A stretch of 64,000 nt of DNA, taken from positions 4,092,001-4,156,000 of the forward strand of contig NW_027192650.1 of NCBI RefSeq assembly GCF_949987515.2, read 5' to 3'. The position numbers and the translations under genes were made by a program. The notes beneath the pieces are model-generated. The model saw only the letters and a program-made list of their open reading frames with translations. It did not search any database and was not told where the DNA came from. Positions 1 through 11,199 of the stretch are shown here, piece after piece. Position 1 is the first letter of the stretch; each line of letters begins with the position of its first letter. The stretch comes from Delphinus delphis. Its lineage: Eukaryota; Chordata; Mammalia; Artiodactyla; Delphinidae.

Positions 1-786
1 CCGCATATTAAACGCCTAAGAATGTACCTGACTAGTAAGTATCTTAAAACCTATGGATTGCTATGTCTCCGAAAGAGAATCAAGCATGTGTACAGGGGCA
101 TAAACGCAGCAGTGATAGGATTGGAGAGGTTCGGTGAGCAAATGAAGACCCTTTGAAGTCATATTGCATGGTACCCATTCCACGGGTTTCAATTACCCAT
201 GTTTTAGGTATTCTTCCTTCAGCTAAAACATGCATGTGGAACCCAGAGTATGATCAACCATGTGATCGGGAGACGTGTTCAAATATGTCTCAGTTTTCCT
301 CCCCTGGTACTCGGGTGCAACATTCCAGACGCTTTACTAACACTCTCCCCACTTGGAGAGTCAGCGCCTTTAACCTCCTGTTTGGCACAGTTTGCAATTT
401 CTGCGGAAGATGAACAGGAATAGCGAGAACCAATGAGAGGCTAGCTGGAGGTGTCTGGACGGGCAAATTTAACTCTCATTTCCCAACAGGAAGAGGAAAT
501 AACCAAAGGCTCAGCATGCCGTACCGGAACCAGATTAGGGCCTCAAGTCATCCTGCGGTGTTGCGGCCAGCTCAAAAGAAAGCGAGTTGAAGAAAGGAGC
601 TCAGGGGCAGTGTAATTCACAAACCTGCAGAGTTATAAATGACAGCTATCGTCCAAAAATAGATTGAAGTAAGGCTGCCAAGAGGACTTGAAAGCGGGGC
701 AGAATTGCAGGAAACCGATTTCAGGAGGTAGACTGGAATTGCATTGAAAGCATAGGAAAAGAGGCAGAACGTCCACAATGATGCAC

Positions 787-858
787 TTGGCCAAAAAGGG
801 CGTATGCGTTTTTTCCTGAATATATTCAGGAAAAAACGCATACGCCCTTTTTGGCCAA
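787..858. repeat. 72-bp perfect spacerless palindrome (reference copy)
   Basis: Two 36-base arms, TTGGCCAAAAAGGGCG... and its exact reverse complement, meet at TGAATA|TATTCA with no spacer. One copy lies about 634 bp after the start of each monomer, 37 copies in the window. It can fold into a long hairpin or cruciform. Copies were placed at 2366, 3945, 5521, 7100, 8677, 10257, 11834, 13414, 14991, 16570, 18149, 19726, 21305, 22884, 24464, 26044, 27623, 29199, 35731, 37471, 39221, 40800, 42379, 43958, 45537, 47116, 48695, 50275, 51854, 53434, 55013, 56593, 58171, 59750, 61330 and 62910. It directly precedes the L1-derived part. Function unknown; formation of a hairpin in vivo is inference. Confidence 0.95.
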
Positions 859-859
859 C

Positions 860-1715
860 CAAGCAAGCTTGCAAAGGAAATCTGCACTACAATGAAGTCT
901 CACTTCCCCCCGGTCAAAAGGGCCATCTGAAAAAAGTGTAAAATCCAGAAAGGCAGGACAGGCCATGGAGAACTGGGAGCCTTGTTATGCTGATGGGCGG
1001 GATGTAAATTGCCAACAGACACTCGGGAGAAGTGTATGGTGTTTCCTGAAACATCTAAAAAACAAAGCAACAGAGCCTAGGGCACTGCCACTTATGGTCC
1101 TATAGCTTAGGGAAATTAAAATCAAAAAGACACAGCCACCCCAAAGTTTGGAACGGCTCTGTTTACAAGAACCTCGTTTACAGTACAAGTTCAACATCGC
1201 AGAAAGTGAAAAATGGATAAAGAAGTTGTCGTATTCACTTACAAAGCAATATCACTCAGCAATGAAATCTATGTCATCAGGCCCTTAGCAGCACAATGAG
1301 TGGATTCAGGTATGATGATTCTAACTGAAATAAGTCACACAGAAAAAGAAACATCATAAGATATCAGTAATACACGGAATGTAAACTTGGCTACACAGGA
1401 ACTGAATTACAGAACAGAACAGGGTCTCAAATTTAGAAAACCAACTTATGCTTGCTTAAGGGGAAAGGTGAGTTGGGGTGCTGCATAAAACCAGAGATTG
1501 AAATGAGCACAGATAAAGTTCCTTAAGTCAAATATGGAATAGACAAGAGCTACTCCTTGCTCAACGAAATGGACTCAACACAGCATATTAAACGCCTAAG
1601 AATGTACATGACTAGTAAGTATCTTAAAACCTATGGATTGCTATGTCTCCGAAAGAGAATCAAGCATGTGTACAGGGGCATAAACGCAGCAGTGATAGGA
1701 TTGGAGAGGTTCGGT
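860..1715 (+). mobile_element. LINE-1 3'-end moiety built into the satellite monomer (reference copy)
   Basis: From just after the palindrome the monomer follows the 3' end of a mammalian L1 in sense orientation. CTACAATGAAGTCTCACTTC matches the usual L1 ...CTACAATGAGRTATCACCTCAC. Then come counterparts of the ORF2 C-terminal zinc-knuckle stretch (about 930-1,010), of the 'GGATAAAGAAGTTGTGGTAT..TATCACTCAGCAATGAAATC' region (about 1,213-1,270), of the AAGTAAGTCA..AGAAAGA segment (about 1,330) and of the 3'UTR (about 1,400-1,715). The reading frame is destroyed. The undegraded L1 at 29,988-30,720 in this same window gives a side-by-side comparison. About 54% of the monomer is therefore L1-derived. 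The alignment is by eye; no percentage was computed. Confidence 0.85.
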
Positions 1716-1732
1716 GAGCAAATGAAGACCCT

Positions 1733-3311
1733 TTGAAGTCATATTGCATGGTACCCATTCCACGGGTTTCAATTACCCAGGTTTTAGGTATTCTTCCTTC
1801 AGCTAAAACATGCATGTGGAACCCAGAGTATGATCAACCATGTGATCGGGAGACGTGTTCAAATATGTCTCAGTTTTCCTCCCTTGGTACTCGGGTGCAA
1901 CATTCCAGACGCTTTACTAACACTCTCCCCACTTGGAGAGTCAGCGCCTTTAACCTCCTGTTTGGCACAGTTTGCAATTTCTGCGGAAGATGAACAGGAA
2001 TAGCGAGAACCAATGAGAGGCTAGCTGGAGGTGTCTGGACGGGCAAATTTAACTCTCATTTTCAACAGGAAGAGGAAATAACCAAAGGCTCAGCGTGCCG
2101 TACCGGAACCAGATTAGGGCCTGAAGCCATCCTGCGGTGTTGCGGCAAGGTCACAAGAAAGCGAGTTGAAGAAAGGAGCTCAGGGGCACTGTAATTCACA
2201 AACCTGCAGAGTTATAAATGACAGCTATCGTCCAAAAATAGACTGAAGTAAGGCTGCCAAGAGGACTTGAAAGCGGGGCAGAATTGCAGGAAACCGATTT
2301 CAGGAGGTAGACTGGAATTGCATTGAAAGCATAGGAAAAGAGGCAGAACGTCCACAATGATGCACTTGGCCAAAAAGGGCGTATGCGTTTTTTCCTGAAT
2401 ATATTCAGGAAAAAACGCATACGCACTTTTTGGCCAACCAAGCAAGCTTGCAAAGGAAATCTGCACTACAATGAAGTCTCACTTCCCCCCGGTCAAAAAG
2501 GCCATCTGAAAAAAGTGTAAAATCCAGAAAGGCAGGACAGGCCATGGAGAACTGGGAGCCTTGTTATGCTGATGGGCGGGATGTAAATTGCCAACAGACA
2601 CTCGGGAGAAGTGTATGGTGTTTCCTGAAACATCTAAAAACCAAAGCAACAGAACCTAGGGCACTTCCACTTATGGTCCTATAGCTTAGGGAAATTAAAA
2701 TCAAAAAGACACAGCCACCCCAAAGTTTGGGACGCCTCTGTTTACAAGAACCTCGTTTACAGTACAAGTTCAACATCGCAGAAAGTGAAAAATGGATAAA
2801 GAAGTTGTGGTATTTACTTACAAAGCAATATCACTCAGCAATGAAATCTATGTCATCAGGCCCTTAGCATCACAATGAGTCGATTCAGGTATGATGATTC
2901 TAACTGAAATAAGTCACACAGAAAAAGAAACATCATAAGATATCAGTAATACACGGAATGTAAACTTGGCTACACAGGAACTGAATTACAGAACAGAACA
3001 GGGTCTCAAATTTAGAAAACCAACTTATGCTTGCTTAAGGGGAAAGGTGAGTTGGGGTGCTGCATAAAACCAGAGATTGAAATGAGCACAGATAAAGTTC
3101 CTTAAGTCAAATATGGAATAGACAAGAGCTACTCCTTGCTCAACGAAATGGACTCAACACCGCATATTAAACGTCTAAGAATGTACCTGACTAGTAAGTA
3201 TCTTAAAACCTATGGATTGCTATGTCTCTGAAAGAGAATCAAGCATGTGTACAGGGGCATAAACGCAGCAGTGATAGGATTGGACAGGTTCGGTGAGCAA
3301 ATGAAGACCCT
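1733..3311. repeat. Satellite monomer A1, class F
   Basis: 1,579 bp. Palindrome at 2366-2437 has one unpaired change in the right arm (GCACTTTT instead of GCCCTTTT, about 2,424). One base shorter than A0 because CATTTTCAACAGG replaces CATTTCCCAACAGG near 2,060. Confidence 0.9.
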
Positions 3312-4887
3312 TTGAAGTCATATTGCATGGTACCCATTACACGGGTCTTAACTCTCCAGGTTTAAGGTATTCTTCCTTCAGCTAAAACATGCATGTGGAA
3401 CCCAAGTATGATCAACCATGTGAACGGGAGACGTGTTCAAATATGTCTCAGTTTTCCTCCCCTGGTACTCGGGTGCAACATTCCAGACGCTTTACTAACA
3501 CTCTCCCCACTTGGAGAGTCAGCGCCTTTAACCTCCTGTTTGGCCCAGTTTGCAATTTCTGCTGAAGATGAACAGGAATAGCGAGAACCAATGAGAGGCT
3601 AGCTGGAGGTGTCTGGACGGGCAAATTTAACTCTCATTTCCCACCAGGAAGAGGAATTAACCAAAGGCTCAGCATGCCGGACCGGAACCAGATTAGGGCC
3701 TGAAGCCATCCTGCGGTGTTGCGGCCAGGTCACAAGAAAGCGAGTTGAAGAAAGGAGCTCAGGGGCACTGTAATTCACAAACCTGCAGAGTTATAAATGA
3801 CAGCTATCGTCCAAAAATAGACTGAAGTAAGGCTGCCAAGAGGACTTGAAAGCGGGGCAGAATTGCAGGAAACCGATTTCAGGAGGTAGACTGGAATTGC
3901 ATTGAAAGCATAGGAAAAGAGGCAGAACGTCCACAATGATGCACTTGGCCAAAAAGGGCGTATGCGTTTTTTCCTGAATATATTCAGGAAAAAACGCATA
4001 CGCCCTTTTTGGCCAACCAAGCAAGCTTGCAAAGGAAATCTGCACTACAATGAAGTCTCACTTCCCCCCGGTCAAAAGGGCCATCTGAAAAAATTGTAAA
4101 ATCCAGAAAGGCAGGACAGGCCATGGAGAACTGGGAGCCTTGTTATGCTGATGGGCGGGATGTAAATTGCCAACAGACACTCGGGAGAAGTGTATGGTGT
4201 TTCCTGAAACATCTAAAAAACAATGCAACAGAGCCTAGGGCACTGCCACTTATGGTCCTATAGCTTAGGGAAATTAAAATCAAAAAGACACAGCCACCCC
4301 AATGTTTGGGACGCCTCTGTTTACAAGAACCTCGTTTACAGTACAAGTTCAACATCGCAGAAAGTGAAAAATGGATAAAGAAGTTGTATTTACTTACAAA
4401 GCAATATCACTCAGCAATGAAATCTATGTCATCAGGCCCTTAGCAGCACAATGAGTGGATTCAGGTATGATGATTCTAACTGAAATAAGTCACACAGAAA
4501 AAGAAACATCATAAGATATCAGTAATACACGGAATGTAAACTTGGCTACACAGGAACTGAATTACAGAACAGAACAGGGTCTCAAATTTAGAAAACCAAC
4601 TTATGCTTGCTTAAGGGTAAAGGTGAGTTGGGGTGCTGCATAAAACCAGAGATTGAAATGAGCACAGATAAAGTTCCTTAAGTCAAATATGGAATAGACA
4701 AGAGCTACTCCTTGCTCAACGAAATGGACTCAACACCGCATATTAAACGCCTAAGAATGTACCTGACTAGTAAGTATCTTAAAACCTATGGATTGCTATG
4801 TCTCCGAAAGAGAATCAAGCATGTGTACAGGGGCATAAATGCAGCAGTGATAGGATTGGAGAGGTTCGGTGAGCAAATGAAGACCCG
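3312..4887. repeat. Satellite monomer A2, class T, with 3-base loss
   Basis: 1,576 bp. Class T is defined by ACACGGGTCTTAACTCTCC after the start and by the 2-base shorter AACCCAAGTATG near 3,400. It also lacks the GGT of GTTGTGGTATTTAC near 4,386 (reads GTTGTATTTAC). This '-3' state is a useful tracer of exchange among monomers. Confidence 0.9.
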
Positions 4888-6465
4888 TTGAAGTCATATT
4901 GCATGGTACCCATTACACGGGTCTTAACTCTCCAGGTTTAAGGTATTCTTCCTTCAGCTAAAACATGCATGTGGAACCCAGAGTATGATCAACCGTGTGA
5001 TCGGGAGACGTGTTCAAATATGTCTCAGTTTTCGTACCCTGGTACTCGGGTGCAACATTCCAGATGCTTTACTAACACTCTCCTTACTTGGAGAGTCAGT
5101 GCCTTTAACCTCCTGTATGGCACAGTTTGCAATTTCTGCGGAAGATGAACAGGAATAGTGAGAACCAATGAGAGACTACCTGGAGGTGTCTGAACTGGCA
5201 AATTTAACTCTATTTCCCACCAGGAAGAGGAATTAACCAAAGGCTCAGCGTGCCATGCCGGAACCACATTAGGGCCTGAAGACATCCTGCGGTGTTGCGG
5301 CCAGCTCACAAGAAAGCGAGTTGAAGAAAGGAGCTCAGGGGCACTGTAATTCACAAACCTGCAGAGTTATAAATGACACCTATCGTCCAAAAATAGACTG
5401 AAGTAAGGCTGCCAAGAGGACTTGAAAGCAGGGCAGAATTGCAGGAAACCAATTTCAGGAGGTAGACAGGAATTGCATTTCAAGCATAGGAAAAGAGGCA
5501 GAACATCCACAGTGATGCACTTGGCCAAAAAGGGCGTATGCGTTTTTTCCTGAATATATTCAGGAAAAAACGCATACGCCCTTTTTGGCCAACCAAGCAA
5601 GCTTGCAAAGGAAATCTGCACTACAATGAAGTCTCACTTCCCCCCGGTCAAAAGGGCCATCTGAAAAAAGTGTAAAATCCAGAAAGGCAGGACAGGCCAT
5701 GGAGAACTGGGAACCTTGTTATGCTGATGGGCGGGATGTAAATTGCCAACAGCCACTCTGGAGAAGTGTATGGTGTTTCCTGAAACATCTAAAAAACAAA
5801 GCAACAGAGCCTAGGGCACTTCCACTTATGGTCCTATAGCTTAGGGAAATTAAAATCAAAAAGACACAGCCACCTCAAAGTTTGGGACGCCTCTGTTTAC
5901 AAGAACCTCGTTTACCGTACAAATTCAATATCACAGAAAGTGAAAAATGGATAAAGAACTTGTGGTACTTACGTACAATGCAGTATCACTCAGCAATGAA
6001 ATCTGTGTCATCAGGCCCGTAGCAGCACAATGAGTGGATTCAAGTACGATGATTCTAACTGAAATAAGTCACACAGAAAAAGAAACATCATAAGATATCA
6101 CTAATACACGGAATGGAAACTTGGCTACACAGGAACTGAATTACAGAACAGAACAGGGTCTCAAATTTAGAAAACCAACTATGCTTGCTTAAGGGTAAAG
6201 GTGAGTTGGGGTGCTGCATAAAACCAGAGATTGAAATGAGCACAGATAAAGTTCCTTAAGCCAAATATGGAATAGACAAGAGCTACTCCTTGCTCAACGA
6301 AATGGACTCAACACCCCATATTAAACGCCTAAGAATGTACCTGACTAGTAAGTATCTTAAAACCTATGGATTGCTATGTCTCCGAAAGAGAATCAAGCGT
6401 GTGTAAAGGGGCATAAACGCAGCAGTGATAGGATTGGAGAGGTTCGGTGAGCAAATGAAGACCCT
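4888..6465. repeat. Satellite monomer A3, class S
   Basis: 1,578 bp. Class S is marked by AGACTACCTGGAGG (about 5,172), GATGCTTTAC and CATTTCAAGCATAGG just before the palindrome, and GAACTTGTGGTACTTACG in the L1-like part. It begins with an odd ACCCGTTGAAG instead of ACCCTTTGAAG. From about 4,980 it matches A10 and A13 including the rare TTTTCGTACCC. Confidence 0.9.
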
Positions 6466-8700
6466 TTGAAGTCATATTGCATGGTACCCATTACACGGGT
6501 CTCAACTCTCCAGGTTTAAGGTATTCTTCCTTCAGCTAAAACATGCATGTGGAACCCAGAGTATGATCAACCATGTGAACGGGAGACGTGTTCAAATATG
6601 TCTCAGTTTTCCTCCCCTGGTACTCGGGTGCAACATTCCAGATGCTTTACTAACACTCTCCCTACTTGGAGAGTCAGTGCCTTTAACCTCCTGTTTGCCC
6701 CAGTTTGCAATTTCTGCGGAAGATGAACAGGAATAGTGAGAACCAATGAGAGACTACCTGGAGGTGTCTGAACGGGCAAATTTAACTCTCATTTCCCACC
6801 AGGAAGAGGAATTAACCAAAGGCTCAGCGTGCCATGCCGGAACCACATTAGGGCCTGAAGACATCCTGCGGTGTTGCGGCCAGCTCACAAGAAAGCGAGT
6901 TGAAGAAAGGAGCTCAGGGTCACTGTAATTCACAAACCTGCAGAGTTATAAATGACAGCTATCGTCCAAAAATATACTGAAGTAAGGCTGCCAAGAGGAC
7001 TTGAAAGCGGGGCAGAATTGCAGGAAACCAATTTCAGGAGGTAGACTGGAATTGCATTTCAAGCATAGGAAAAGAGGCAGAACGTCCACAATGATGCACT
7101 TGGCCAAAAAGGGCGTATGCGTTTTTTCCTGAATATATTCAGGAAAAAACGCATACGCCCTTTTTGGCCAACCAAGCAAGCTTGCAAAGGAAATCTGCAC
7201 TACAATGAAGTCTCACTTCCCCCCGGTCAAAAGGGCCCTCTGAAAAAAGTGTAACATCCAGAAAGGCAGGACAGGCCATGGAGAACTGGGAGCCTTGTTA
7301 TGCTGATGGGCGGGATGTAAATTGCCAACAGACACTCGGGAGAAGTGTATGGTGTTTCCTGAAACATCTAAAAAACAAAGCAACAGAGCCTAGGGCACTG
7401 CCACTTATGGTCCTATAGCTTAGGGAAATTAAAATCAAAAAGACACAGCCACCCCAATGTTTGGGACGCCTCTGTTTACAAGAACCTCGTTTACAGTACA
7501 AGTTCAACATCGCAGAAAGTGAAAAATGGATAAAGAAGTTGTATTTACTTACAAAGCAATATCACTCAGCAATGAAATCTATGTCATCAGGCCCTTAGCA
7601 GCACAATGAGTGGATTCAGGTATGATGATTCTAACTGAAATAAGTCACACAGAAAAAGAAACATCATAAGATATCAGTAATACACGGAATGTAAACTTGG
7701 CTACACAGGAACTGAATTACAGAACAGAACAGGGTCTCAAATTTAGAAAACCAACTTATGCTTGCTTAAGGGTAAAGGTGAGTTGGGGTGCTGCATAAAA
7801 CCAGAGATTGAAATGAGCACAGATAAAGTTCCTTAAGTCAAATATGGAATAGACAAGAGCTACTCCTTGCTCAACGAAATGGACTCAACACCGCATATTA
7901 AACGCCTAAGAATGTACCTGACTAGTAAGTATCTTAAAACCTATGGATTGCTATGTCTCCGAAAGAGAATCAAGCATGTGTACAGGGGCATAAATGCAGC
8001 AGTGATAGGATTGGAGAGGTTCGGTGAGCAAATGAAGACCCTTTGAAGTCATATTGCATGGTACCCATTCCACGGGTTTCAATTACCCAGGTTTTAGGTA
8101 TTCTTCCTTCAGCTAAAACATGCATGTGGAACCCAGAGTATGATCAACCATGTGATCGGGAGACGTGTTCAAATATGTCTCAGTTTTCCTCCCTTGGTAC
8201 TCGGGTGCAACATTCCAGACGCTTTACTAACACTCTCCCCACTTGGAGAGTCAGCGCCTTTAACCTCCTGTTTGGCACAGTTTGCAATTTCTGCGGAAGA
8301 TGAACAGGAATAGCGAGAACCAATGAGAGGCTAGCTGGAGGTGTCTGGACGGGCAAATTTAACTCTCATTTCCCAACAGGAAGAGGAAATAACCAAAGGC
8401 TCAGCGTGCCGTACCGGAACCAGATTAGGGCCTGAAGTCATCCTGCGGTGTTGCGGCCAGCTCAAAAGAAAGCGAGTTGAAGAAAGGAACTCAGGGGCAC
8501 TGTAATTCACAAACCTGCAGAGTTATAAATGACAGCTATCGTCCAAAAATAGACTGAAGTAAGGCTGCCAAGAGGACTTGAAAGCGGGACAGAATTGCAG
8601 GAAACCGATTTCAGGAGGTAGACTGGAATTGCATTGAAAGCATAGGAAAAGAGGCAGAACGTCCACAATGATGCACTTGGCCAAAAAGGGCGTATGCGTT
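4980..8700. repeat. Source or copy of an 11,049-bp long-range duplication
   Basis: From about 4,980 (rare TTTTCGTACCC at 5,031) through A4 and into A5 the sequence matches 16,029 onward at a constant offset of 11,049 bp, seven monomers. The same block recurs at offset 15,784. The shared rare markers and shared mosaic breakpoint in A4/A11 make coincidence unlikely. The right limit is uncertain. Confidence 0.75.
6466..8042. repeat. Satellite monomer A4, mosaic S then -3 type
   Basis: 1,577 bp. First half is class S (CATTTCAAGC before the palindrome at 7100-7171). Second half has CCCTCTGAAAAAAGTGTAACATCC near 7,235 and the -3 state near 7,545, as in the class Fc monomers. This switch inside one monomer indicates past unequal crossover or conversion. 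Confidence 0.88.
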
Positions 8701-9622
8701 TTTTCCTGAATATATTCAGGAAAAAACGCATACGCCCTTTTTGGCCAACCAAGCAAGCTTGCAAAGGAAATCTGCACTACAATGAAGTCTCACTTCCCCC
8801 GGGTCAAAAGGGCCATCTGAAAAAAGTGTAAAATCCAGAAAGGCAGGACAGGCCATGGAGAACTGGGAGCCTTGTTATGCTGATGGGCGGGATGTAAATT
8901 GCCAACAGACACTCAGGAGAAGTGTATGGTGTTTCCTGAAACATCTAAAAAACAAAGCAACAGAGCCTAGGGCACTTCCACTTATGGTCCTATAGCTTAG
9001 GGAAATTAAAATCAAAAAGACACAGCCACCCCAAAGTTTGGGACGCCTCTGTTTACAAGAACCTCGTTTACAGTACAAGTTCAACATCGCAGAAAGTGAA
9101 AAATGGATAAAGAAGTTGTGGTATTTACTTACAAAGCAATATCACTCAGCAATGAAATCTATGTCATCAGGCCCTTAGCAGCACAATGAGTGGATTCAGG
9201 TATGATGATTCTAACTGAAATAAGTCACACAGAAAAAGAAACATCATAAGATATCAGTAATACACGGAATGGAAACTTGGCTACACAGGAACTGAATTAC
9301 AGAACAGAACTGGGTCACAAATTTAGAAAAACAACTTATGCTTGCTTAAGGGTAAAGGTGAGTTGGGGTGCTGCATAAAACCAGAGATTGAAATGAGCAC
9401 AGATAAAGTTCCTTTAGCCAAATATGGAATAGACAAGAGCTACTCCTTGCTCAACGAAATGGACTCAACACCGCATATTAAACGCCTAAGAATGTACCGG
9501 ACTTGTAAGTATCTTAAAACCTATGGATTGCTATGTCTCCGAAAGAGAATCAAGCATGTGTACAGGGGCATAAACGCAGCAGTGATAGGATTGGAGAGGT
9601 TCGGTGAGCAAATGAAGACCCT
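8043..9622. repeat. Satellite monomer A5, class F
   Basis: 1,580 bp. Carries AAGGAACTCAGG (8,484), GCGGGACAGAATTG (8,584) and CCCCCGGGTCAAAAG (8,797), a set of private markers shared with A7, A9 and A12. Confidence 0.9.
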
Positions 9623-11199
9623 TTGAAGTCATATTGCATGGTACCCATTCCACGGGTTTCAACTACCCAGGTTTAAGGTATTCTTCCTTCAGCTAAAACA
9701 TGCATGTGGAACCTAGAGTATGATCAACCATGTGATCGGGAGACGTGTTCAAATATGTCTCAGTTTTCCTCCCCTGGTACTCGGGTGCAACATTCCAGAC
9801 GCTTTACTAACACTCTCCCCACTTGGAGAGTCAGTCCCTTTAACCTCCTGTTTGGCCCAGTTTGCAATTTCTGCGGAAGATGAACAGGAATAGCGAGAAC
9901 CAATGAGAGGCTAGCTGGAGGTGTCTGGACGGGCAAATTTAACTCTCATTTCCCACCAGGAAGAGGAATTAACCAAAGGCTCAGCATGCCGGACCGGAAC
10001 CAGATTAGGGCCTGAAGCCATCCTGCGGTGTTGCGGCCAGGTCACAAGAAAGCGAGTTGAAGAAAGGAGCTCAGGGGCACTGTAATTCACAAACCTGCAG
10101 AGTTATAAATGACAGCTATCGTCCAAAAATAGACTGAAGTAAGGCTGCCAAGAGGACTTGAAAGCGGGGCAGAATTGCAGGAAACCGATTTCAGGAGGTA
10201 GACTGGAATTGCATTGAAAGCATAGGAAAAGAGGCAGAACGTCCACAATGATGCACTTGGCCAAAAAGGGCGTATGCGTTTTTTCCTGAATATATTCAGG
10301 AAAAAACGCATACGCCCTTTTTGGCCAACCAAGCAAGCTTGCAAAGGAAATCTGCACTACAATGAAGTCTCACTTCCCCCCGGTCAAAAGGGCCCTCTGA
10401 AAAAAGTGTAACATCCAGAAAGGCAGGACAGGCCATGGAGAACTGGGAGCCTTGTTATGCTGATGGGCGGGATGTAAATTGCCAACAGACACTCGGGAGA
10501 AGTGTATGGTGTTTCCTGAAACATCTAAAAAACAAAGCAACAGAGCCTAGGGCACTGCCACTTATGGTCCTATAGCTTAGGGAAATTAAAATCAAAAAGA
10601 CACAGCCACCCCAATGTTTGGGACGCCTCTGTTTACAAGAACCTCGTTTACAGTACAAGTTCAACATCGCAGAAAGTGAAAAATGGATAAAGAAGTTGTA
10701 TTTACTTACAAAGCAATATCACTCAGCAATGAAATCTATGTCATCAGGCCCTTAGCAGCACAATGAGTGGATTCAGGTATGATGATTCTAACTGAAATAA
10801 GTCACACAGAAAAAGAAACATCATAAGATATCAGTAATACACGGAATGTAAACTTGGCTACACAGGAACTGAATTACAGAACAGAACAGGGTCTCAAATT
10901 TAGAAAACCAACTTATGCTTGCTTAAGGGTAAAGGTGAGTTGGGGTGCTGCATAAAACCAGAGATTGAAATGAGCACAGATAAAGTTCCTTAAGTCAAAT
11001 ATGGAATAGACAAGAGCTACTCCTTGCTCAACGAAATGGACTCAACACCGCATATTAAACGCCTAAGAATGTACCTGACTAGTAAGTATCTTAAAACCTA
11101 TGGATTGCTATGTCTCCGAAAGAGAATCAAGCATGTGTACAGGGGCATAAATGCAGCAGTGATAGGATTGGAGAGGTTCGGTGAGCAAATGAAGACCCT
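9623..11199. repeat. Satellite monomer A6, class Fc, -3 state
   Basis: 1,577 bp. Class Fc is marked by TTTCAACTACCCAGGTTTAAGG and AACCTAGAGTATG (about 9,711). The GGT loss lies near 10,697. Also has CAGTCCCTTTAACC near 9,832. Confidence 0.9.

Larger units (their letters stand above)
153..1732. repeat. Satellite monomer A0, class F
   Basis: 1,580 bp. Class F is defined here by TTTCAATTACCCAGGTTTTAGG soon after the start and AACCCAGAG about 90 bp in. Used as reference for internal layout: unassigned part 153-786, palindrome 787-858, L1-like part about 860-1,715. The deletion point of the ancestral block falls near 1,696. Private reading CCATGTTTTAGG near 198. Confidence 0.9.

Noticed and set aside
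100..150. CENP-B box in the satellite
   Set aside because: GGTTCGGTGAGCAAATGAAG and other TTCG sites were compared with the nTTCGnnnnAnnCGGGn pattern; none fits, so no centromere claim is made.
787..858. Palindrome as a rho-independent terminator or a DNA transposon's inverted ends
   Set aside because: The context is eukaryotic satellite, there is no spacer that could be an element body, and no flanking target duplication was seen.
617..887. Minus-strand 84/85-codon frames repeated through both arrays as a conserved gene family
   Set aside because: They are overlapping frames of one tandem repeat, with no conserved start context or domain. They cross the palindrome and L1-derived sequence, and decay freely in the edge monomers.
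4380..4390. GGT loss as an in-frame deletion in a protein
   Set aside because: The region is degraded L1 3' sequence without an open frame; the change is useful only as a lineage marker.
5025..5354. 109-codon minus-strand frame (also at 16,074 and 20,809) as a gene
   Set aside because: The three copies follow the 11,049- and 4,735-bp block duplications exactly; other monomers carry stops at the same place. Preservation reflects recent copying.
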